Positions 6,862 through 11,105 of a stretch of 11,105 nucleotides of DNA are shown here, piece by piece. The stretch spans positions 1 to 11,105 of the forward strand of contig JBELMB010000169.1 in assembly GCA_042088665.1 (NCBI GenBank), read 5' to 3'. This stretch comes from JBELMB01 sp042088665 (lineage in GTDB: Bacteria; Pseudomonadota; Alphaproteobacteria; Rhodobacterales; Rhodobacteraceae). Within the stretch, counting starts at the first letter, position 1. Every line of letters begins with the position of its first letter. Under the pieces are notes generated by a model. The model ran no database searches. It was not told where the DNA came from and saw only the letters and a program-made list of their open reading frames with translations. The position numbers were made by a program, and so were the translations under genes.

Positions 6862-7408
6862 ATGGACGAAGGCCGAAGACCCACGAAGCGGAAGCGTTTC
6901 ACAGAGTTGAAAGGGGCTCGTGGCCCCAGTGGGGCCGCGTAAGCCCCTGGAAACAATATCATTGGCGCACTCAAGAAGAGTGAGGCTGGCGCGAATGCGG
7001 ATGACATTTGTCGGCGTCATGGGATCAGCCCGGCCACCTTTTGCGGTTGGCGCAAGAAACGAGCCTTTGTCGGCCATTGGTCCAAGGACAATGGCGAGTG
7101 CGGCATGGATGCGTCGGAGGCCAAGCGGCTGCGCGAGTTGGAGGCTGAGAACCAATGCAGCGGTGGTCTTTGGACGTCGTCAGCGACCAGTTGGCAGACT
7201 GCCGAAGATTTAGGGTGCTGAACATCGTCGATGATCACAGCAGGTTCTGCCCCGGCCGGATTCCAGCCAGATTGTCGATCTGTCGATCCCCGGTGCTCGC
7301 CTTGCGCGGTTCCTTGAAGATCTGGCACTGCGCATCGGGCGACCAAAAGAAATTATCCTCGATAGCCGCCCTGACGGGCCCAGCAAGGCCGTGTTCGACT
7401 GGTCCTAG
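6862..7408 (+). pseudogene. IS3-family orfA/orfB remnant
   Basis: The ATG at 6862 gives MDEGRRPTKRKRFTE, the start of an IS3 OrfA. A palindromic insertion with a net gain of about 45 bp introduces TAA at 6940-6942. OrfA then resumes in the same frame as IIGALKKSEAGANADDICRR, HGISPATFCGW and ASEAKRLRELEAEN, the helix-turn-helix and leucine-zipper regions. At about 7150 it jumps to OrfB (QRWSLDVVSDQLADCRRFRV then LNIVDDHSR), the DDE integrase core with its first Asp region. A frameshift near 7270 is followed by VDLSIPGARLARFLEDLAL, GRPKEIILDSRPDGPSKAVF and DWS, the second catalytic region, where the usual LDNGPE is LDSRPDG. The sequence ends at the left end of the second IS5 copy. The end of orfA and start of orfB are deleted and the OrfB C-terminus is missing. 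Confidence 0.8.
6907..6951 (+). repeat. Palindromic insertion of about 45 bp in IS3 orfA
   Basis: A strong hairpin fills most of this stretch. AGGGGCT (6912-6918) pairs with AGCCCCT (6942-6948), and inside it GGCCCC (6922-6927) pairs with GGGGCC (6931-6936) around AGT. The conserved OrfA sequence RFTE|(EQ)IIGALK is interrupted here: 51 bases separate the Glu codon from IIGAL where about 6 are expected. The exact ends are uncertain by a few bases. Confidence 0.55.
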
Positions 7409-7470
7409 GGTCAGGGCCCATTGATTTCAGCGTCACGGCGTGAGTCACCGTTCGAAAAACGAGCGGTAAC

Positions 7471-7689
7471 ATGTCTGATCTTTTCTGGATGAGCGATGCG
7501 CAGATGGCGCGTTTGAGGCCCTGTTTCCCAAAGTCCCACGGCAAGCCCCGCGTTCACTGCCCGGCAGGGTATTGGGCAGCAATGTCCCGAGAGGGGATGA
7601 TCGACGCGTGCTGAGTGGGATTATCTTCATTAACCTCAATGGACTAAGGTCCTCGCAAGACACTCTACAACCGTTGGAAGCGCTGGAGC
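7471..7689 (+). pseudogene. IS5-family transposase N-terminal fragment
   Basis: The ATG at 7471 begins MSDLFWMSDAQMARLRPCF and continues to PKSHGKPRV. A 41-bp insertion at 7555-7595 throws the gene out of frame to an early TGA. Beyond it the frame resumes as DDRRVLSGIIFINLNGL. About 11-12 codons (WRDAPxEYGPH in relatives) are then missing, and in a further frame KTLYNRWKRWS follows before the match ends. The catalytic domain is absent. The 41-bp insertion lies after the same PRV codon as copy B in the other IS copy. Confidence 0.82.
7555..7595 (+). repeat. 41-bp palindromic element, copy C
   Basis: The sequence begins CACTGCCCGGCAGGG and ends CGAGAGGG, with three differences from copy A. Removing exactly these 41 bases joins HGKPRV to DDRRVLSGII, which is the uninterrupted sequence found in intact transposases of this type. 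No target-site duplication is visible. Confidence 0.75.
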
Positions 7690-7853
7690 GTGAGCCCCCC
7701 GGGGACAGCGGAAGATCAACCTAGGGACGAATTGCGCAACAGGGCCGGTCAAAAGTGCAGAGCCTTTTGCCCGCATCGACGCTGGCGGACGCAAAATCGC
7801 CTCATGCCTTCAAAAAATCACACAAGGCGTCGCGCGGCTGATATCAACTGGCC

Positions 7854-8345
7854 ATGCGTATCCTCATCCCAGCCTTGCAGGCGGCCGTCGCGTTCATTCT
7901 CATTGGCGGCGCAGTTCTCGCACTGACCTCCAGCGGCAAATCACCGGTCAAAGGTCCCGTCGAGGCGGCGCTTTCCGCCGGTACAGGTGAATTGGATGGT
8001 CTGACATTCACAACACTTCTTGCGCCTCAGGGAAAGCCGGGCGCCATTCATGATGCCATGTTCTTTCGCGGTGGCCAGTTCTTGTCACTCGAATGCGAAG
8101 ATCGCTGCAATTATCCGGCATCGGCTTACTTTTCGCGTCAGATCAACGATGGTCACGAGTTCATCGTCGAAGCTTGGTGCCCCACCAAAGATGCGACCAT
8201 GGTTTGGCGGGGGCAAATAATCGGAAACGAGGTGTCCGGAACCGTCACCTGGACCGTAAGACGTTTTTATTGGACGGTTGGCACCGTTCTGGAATTCACC
8301 GGAAAAGTGGCAACAGAAGCTGAGGTTGCCGTTTGGCGTCCCTAG
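7854..8345 (+). CDS. Membrane-anchored or secreted hypothetical protein, 163 aa
   Basis: One hydrophobic segment (residues 3-25, ILIPALQAAVAFILIGGAVL) acts as signal or anchor. The rest looks like a single beta-rich domain exposed to the periplasm. It includes ELDGLTFTTLLAPQGKPG, GGQFLSLECEDRCNYP, FIVEAWCPTKDATMVWRG and SGTVTWTVRRFYWTVG. Three cysteines lie in LECEDRCNYP and EAWCP, so a disulfide is possible. The family is not recognised, though the conserved-looking Trp/Gly pattern suggests a real protein. The ribosome site upstream of the ATG is weak. The stop overlaps the TTG start of the next membrane-protein gene by 13 bp, so the two are probably co-transcribed and may work together in the envelope. 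Confidence 0.7.
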   Translation: MRILIPALQAAVAFILIGGAVLALTSSGKSPVKGPVEAALSAGTGELDGLTFTTLLAPQGKPGAIHDAMFFRGGQFLSLECEDRCNYPASAYFSRQINDGHEFIVEAWCPTKDATMVWRGQIIGNEVSGTVTWTVRRFYWTVGTVLEFTGKVATEAEVAVWRP

Positions 8346-8971
8346 TCCGTCTGGCACTCCGTGTCCTGGTTTTGGCCGGTCTCATCTTCGTTGGTCACAA
8401 AGCCATTGAACTGGTCGGATCTTGGCTCGACTTGTCCCTTCTCCCGCACACCGAGGACCTCCTGCATCGGTCCATTGTGCTGGGAACAGCGGTTTACGTG
8501 ATCTTGATGGCGATACCCTTCGTACCGGGCGCTGAGATCGGTCTGACCTTGCTCACTGTTCTGGGCGGTGCAATTGCGCCACTGGTCTACCTTGCCACTG
8601 TTCTCAGTCTGATGATCGCCTTTGCAGTTGGCCGGCTTCTCCCGCCAGCTGTTCTGCAGCGCGCATTCCGCGCATTGGGATTGAACCGCGCCGCAGATCA
8701 TATCGAACGCGCGTCCGGCATGACCCATGACGATCTTCGGAATCATCTGGCGCCAACATCGGCGCCTCGAATTGTAAAGGCGCTGCTGAGGTATCGATAC
8801 GTTGCCTTGGCAGTGGCGATAAACACACCCGGGAACGTGATACTTGGCGGAGGTGGGGGGCTTGCATTGATGGCAGGCCTCAGCCGACTATTCTCACCGG
8901 TGCCGTTCCTTACAACGGTATCAATCGCAGTTTTACCGGTGCCGTTGCTATTCTTTCTTGGGCACCTTTAG
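8333..8971 (+). CDS. VTT/TVP38-like integral membrane protein
   Basis: A 212-residue protein with about five hydrophobic segments, at roughly residues 5-24, 47-65, 69-103, 156-183 and 190-210. The block PFVPGAEIGLTLLTVLGG followed by LATVLSLMIAFAVGRLLP resembles the VTT (SNARE-associated, DedA/TVP38) domain, with its small-residue-rich re-entrant loop and a GR motif after the helix. NTPGNVILGGGGGLALMAGL is the second glycine-rich loop. Proteins of this fold act in lipid scrambling or transport across the inner membrane. The start is TTG at 8333, inside the end of the preceding gene; no better internal ATG or GTG exists before the first helix. The family call is from pattern resemblance and is moderately sure. 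Confidence 0.7.
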   Translation: MASLVRLALRVLVLAGLIFVGHKAIELVGSWLDLSLLPHTEDLLHRSIVLGTAVYVILMAIPFVPGAEIGLTLLTVLGGAIAPLVYLATVLSLMIAFAVGRLLPPAVLQRAFRALGLNRAADHIERASGMTHDDLRNHLAPTSAPRIVKALLRYRYVALAVAINTPGNVILGGGGGLALMAGLSRLFSPVPFLTTVSIAVLPVPLLFFLGHL

Positions 8972-9117
8972 CACGGTATTCGCGCGGCCCGTCGAAGCCA
9001 CCGTTCGCCGAAGGTGCCCGATCTGGCCCCGACGAACTGGCAGAGTCGGTAGAGTCCCGTTTGCAGCCCCGCACCCGCGTTCAACATCGGAAAATCAAAA
9101 CCGTCCTTTCGCCACGC

Positions 9118-9222
9118 TCAAGACCGACAGACGCGTCGCGGAAGCACCGGACCGATCACGACCTCGGTCAGGACCAGGGCGCCGGTGACACTTCCAAAGC
9201 TGAGCGCGCAAAACGTGTTCAT
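9118..9222 (-). CDS. Short ORF coupled to the RND permease, probably truncated
   Basis: The ATG overlaps the TGA of the RND permease as ATGA, typical of coupled genes. The 34-residue product (MNTFCALSFGSVTGALVLTE then VVIGPVLPRRVCRS) is mostly one hydrophobic helix. After the TGA at 9120-9118 the same frame stays open to 8968, reading FDFPMLNAGAGLQTGLYRLC and then QFVGARSGTFGERW. One nonsense change may therefore have cut a protein of about 84 residues. Alternatively this is a broken start of a larger gene joined to unrelated DNA. No family is recognised. Confidence 0.35.
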   Translation of the reverse strand: MNTFCALSFGSVTGALVLTEVVIGPVLPRRVCRS

Positions 9223-11105
9223 GCCGGAGTGTCCAAAGGCGCTTCAGGGCGCGCGCCCAACCTCCGGCGCCCCCAGCGGACTGGCGCGGCGAGATCCTCC
9301 AGGATCAGGACGGTCGCCGGGACCGCGAGGAGCAAGATCGGCGTCGCGATAAGAATGCCGAAGCCGAGGCTGATGGCCATCGGGATCAGGAACTTGGCCT
9401 GCAAGGACGTCTCATAGATCATCGGCAAAAGCCCGAATGCCGTCGACAGCGTCGTCATCAGGATGGGCCGAAAGCGGCGCGCGGCGCTGTCGGCCATGGC
9501 CTGCACCTTGTCGAGACCGGGCTGCCGCGAGAGGCGCCTGATGTAGTCATCAAGAAGGAGGATGGTGTCGTTCACCACGACGCCCGAAAGTGCCACCATG
9601 CCGAAAAGCGAAATGAAAGTCAGCGGATACCCCAGCAGCACATGTCCGACCACGGCCCCCACCACACCATAGGTGACGGTGGTCAGGATCACCAAGGGCA
9701 GACTATAGCTGCGCGTAAAGGACGCCAACATCACAAAGATACCCAACATGGCGATCCCCATAGAGCCGAGGAGGTTCGTCAGGTCTTCGTTCTGATCCGC
9801 GGCCTGACCACTCATCGACCAGTCCAGACCGGTGACGCGCTCGCGGAGCTCGGGCAGAAACTCGGTCGTGAGATTGGTGTTCACATTGTCTGGCGTCGTC
9901 ACGTCGGGGTCGACCTTGGCGGTCACGCGCAGGATCCGCCGACCGTCGGCCCGTTCGATGGTAGAAAACCCACGGGTTTCCGTAATATCCGCGATGGCGG
10001 TCACGGGCACAGTTTCGCCCCCGGGCAGCGTGATGCGCAGGGTGTAGACGTCACTGAGGCTTGTGCGCGCATCTTGCGGATAGCGGACCACGACATCGAC
10101 CTCTTCGAGACCGCGCTGCAGCGTCTGAACGGTCTCCCCGAAAAATGCCCGCCTGATCTGTCGCGCCATGTCGGAGTCGGTGAGGCCAAGCGACTGGCCC
10201 AAGGCGTTCAACTGAAACTCAAGCTGACGTTTGCCATATTGGAGAGAGAATTCGATGTCTGAGACGCCAGCCGTCGCTTTCAGCCGGTCTCCCAATGCGT
10301 CGGTCGCTGCGATCAATCGTGTGTCATCAGGGTGGCGGAGCTCGATGCTGACGTCGTCCCCCACAATGAAGAGCCCGCTTACAAAGATCATGCTCTCCGC
10401 TGCGGCCAGGGCCCCTATTTCCGCGCGCCAAAGCCGCTCGAAATCGACGGAGCCGATGGACCTGCTGTCCGATGGGGTCAGTTCTACGCGGATCTGAGCC
10501 ACATTGGTGCTGCTGTCGGTGCTGCCTGCAAGCGGGCTGCCGGTCGCCGCCTGTCCGATTGTGGCCGACGTCCTGAGAACAGGTGCGGTGCCATCCCGCG
10601 CCGCAATTGCGTCGTTCACACGCGAAGCGGCCCAAAGGGCAGTTTCGGCGCCTTGCTGTGTGGTCGAGAATGGCGTGCCTTCGGCCATGGTGAGCGTAAG
10701 TTGCACGCCGTCCGCCTCCGTGGGCGGTATGAACACGAACCGCAGATGGCCTGTCAGATAGCTGACCGCCGCCAATACGGCCCCGGCGCATACAAGCGCC
10801 ATGGTCAGATAGCGCAGCCGGACAGCGCCAAGAACCATGGGACGCAGAAAGGTGCGTGTCACAGCCGCAAGCATGGCCTGAATCCCCCGCTGTACCCAGG
10901 CGAGTGGGCCCATGCTCCAACGGCCGCCTCCCGACAGATGCGCAGGCAGGATCAGCAGGCATTCGAGCAGCGACACCGCCAGAATGGCGATCACGACAAC
11001 CGGCACGACCGAGATGATCTGACCCAGCGTGCCGCTGGTGAAGGCGAGCGGGGCGAACGCCATTATCGTCGTCATCACCCCCAGCGTGACCGGGGCCGCG
11101 ACCTC
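9219..11105 (-). CDS. RND efflux permease subunit (C-terminal part, open at right edge)
   Basis: The last 628 residues of an AcrB/MexF-type (HAE1-like) RND pump permease; the gene continues beyond the window. The fragment starts in transmembrane helices of the first half (MAFAPLAFTSGTLGQIISVV, then AVSLLECLLILPAHL), followed by the large second periplasmic loop. Next come helices with GIAMLGIFVMLASFTRSYSL, LTFISLFGMVALSGVVVNDT, RRFRPILMTTLSTAFGLLPM and SLGFGILIATPILLL, all typical of the family. The RPILMTT and GVVVND motifs are well kept and the frame is undamaged, so the gene looks functional. It would work with a periplasmic adaptor, usually encoded just upstream and outside this window, and an outer-membrane channel to export drugs or other hydrophobic compounds. 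A short ORF overlaps its stop. Confidence 0.92.
   Translation of the reverse strand, partial: EVAAPVTLGVMTTIMAFAPLAFTSGTLGQIISVVPVVVIAILAVSLLECLLILPAHLSGGGRWSMGPLAWVQRGIQAMLAAVTRTFLRPMVLGAVRLRYLTMALVCAGAVLAAVSYLTGHLRFVFIPPTEADGVQLTLTMAEGTPFSTTQQGAETALWAASRVNDAIAARDGTAPVLRTSATIGQAATGSPLAGSTDSSTNVAQIRVELTPSDSRSIGSVDFERLWRAEIGALAAAESMIFVSGLFIVGDDVSIELRHPDDTRLIAATDALGDRLKATAGVSDIEFSLQYGKRQLEFQLNALGQSLGLTDSDMARQIRRAFFGETVQTLQRGLEEVDVVVRYPQDARTSLSDVYTLRITLPGGETVPVTAIADITETRGFSTIERADGRRILRVTAKVDPDVTTPDNVNTNLTTEFLPELRERVTGLDWSMSGQAADQNEDLTNLLGSMGIAMLGIFVMLASFTRSYSLPLVILTTVTYGVVGAVVGHVLLGYPLTFISLFGMVALSGVVVNDTILLLDDYIRRLSRQPGLDKVQAMADSAARRFRPILMTTLSTAFGLLPMIYETSLQAKFLIPMAISLGFGILIATPILLLAVPATVLILEDLAAPVRWGRRRLGARPEAPLDTPA

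Larger units (their letters stand above)
7409..7690 (+). mobile_element. IS5-family insertion sequence remnant, copy 2 (left end only)
   Basis: The left terminal repeat GGTCAGGGCCCAT (7409-7421) and the next 50 bases are nearly identical to the left end of copy 1 (two differences before the ATG). The element runs in the opposite direction to copy 1, with its transposase pointing away from the gene block. It abuts the broken IS3 orfB, so it inserted into that element. Similarity stops near 7690 in the middle of the transposase, and no right end is seen. Confidence 0.8.

Noticed and set aside
277..7595. CRISPR-like array from the three 41-bp repeats
   Set aside because: The copies are kilobases apart, in both orientations, inside transposase genes, with no regular spacers or cas genes.
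9642..10262. Plus-strand open frame of 206 codons within the RND gene
   Set aside because: It is His/Arg/Gly-rich antisense shadow of a GC-rich, well-conserved RND coding frame.

Overview
The window looks like a piece of an alphaproteobacterial genome, most likely Rhodobacteraceae (Roseobacter group). This rests on moderate-to-high GC, the IS5/IS427-type transposase remnants, and the style of the conserved hypothetical proteins. It is a judgement from sequence reading; no search was run.

Layout. (1) Positions 118-738, minus strand: a decayed IS5-family insertion sequence with both terminal inverted repeats recognisable. (2) Positions 791-6197, minus strand: seven genes. In transcription order they are a small membrane protein and a secreted protein with seven Cys/Trp repeats (overlapping genes), a DUF1611 P-loop protein and an alanine/ornithine-racemase-like PLP enzyme (ATGA overlap), two small hypothetical proteins, and a transglutaminase-like protease-fold protein. 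(3) Positions about 6200-7690: a graveyard of mobile DNA. It holds a possible tyrosine-recombinase tail, an IS3-family orfA/orfB remnant, and a second truncated IS5-family copy lying directly against the broken IS3 gene. (4) Positions 7854-8971, plus strand: a membrane-anchored hypothetical protein overlapping a VTT/TVP38-like membrane protein. (5) Positions 9219-11105, minus strand: the C-terminal part of an RND efflux permease that runs off the right edge, followed by a short ATGA-coupled ORF that looks truncated.

How genes work together. The DUF1611 and racemase genes are translationally coupled and probably act on the same amino acid. DUF1611 includes DgcN, known from D-glutamate catabolism, so a D-amino-acid role is the best inference. 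The repeat protein and the small membrane protein are probably co-transcribed and act at the envelope; their function is unknown.

The most unusual signal is a 41-bp, hairpin-forming sequence present three times, each time inside an IS5-type transposase reading frame. Removing exactly 41 bp at each site restores the transposase frame. Two copies sit at the same codon in two different IS copies; the third lies elsewhere in inverted orientation. A different palindromic insertion of about 45 bp interrupts the IS3 orfA remnant. These look like tiny mobile palindromic elements that target, or survive in, dead transposases.
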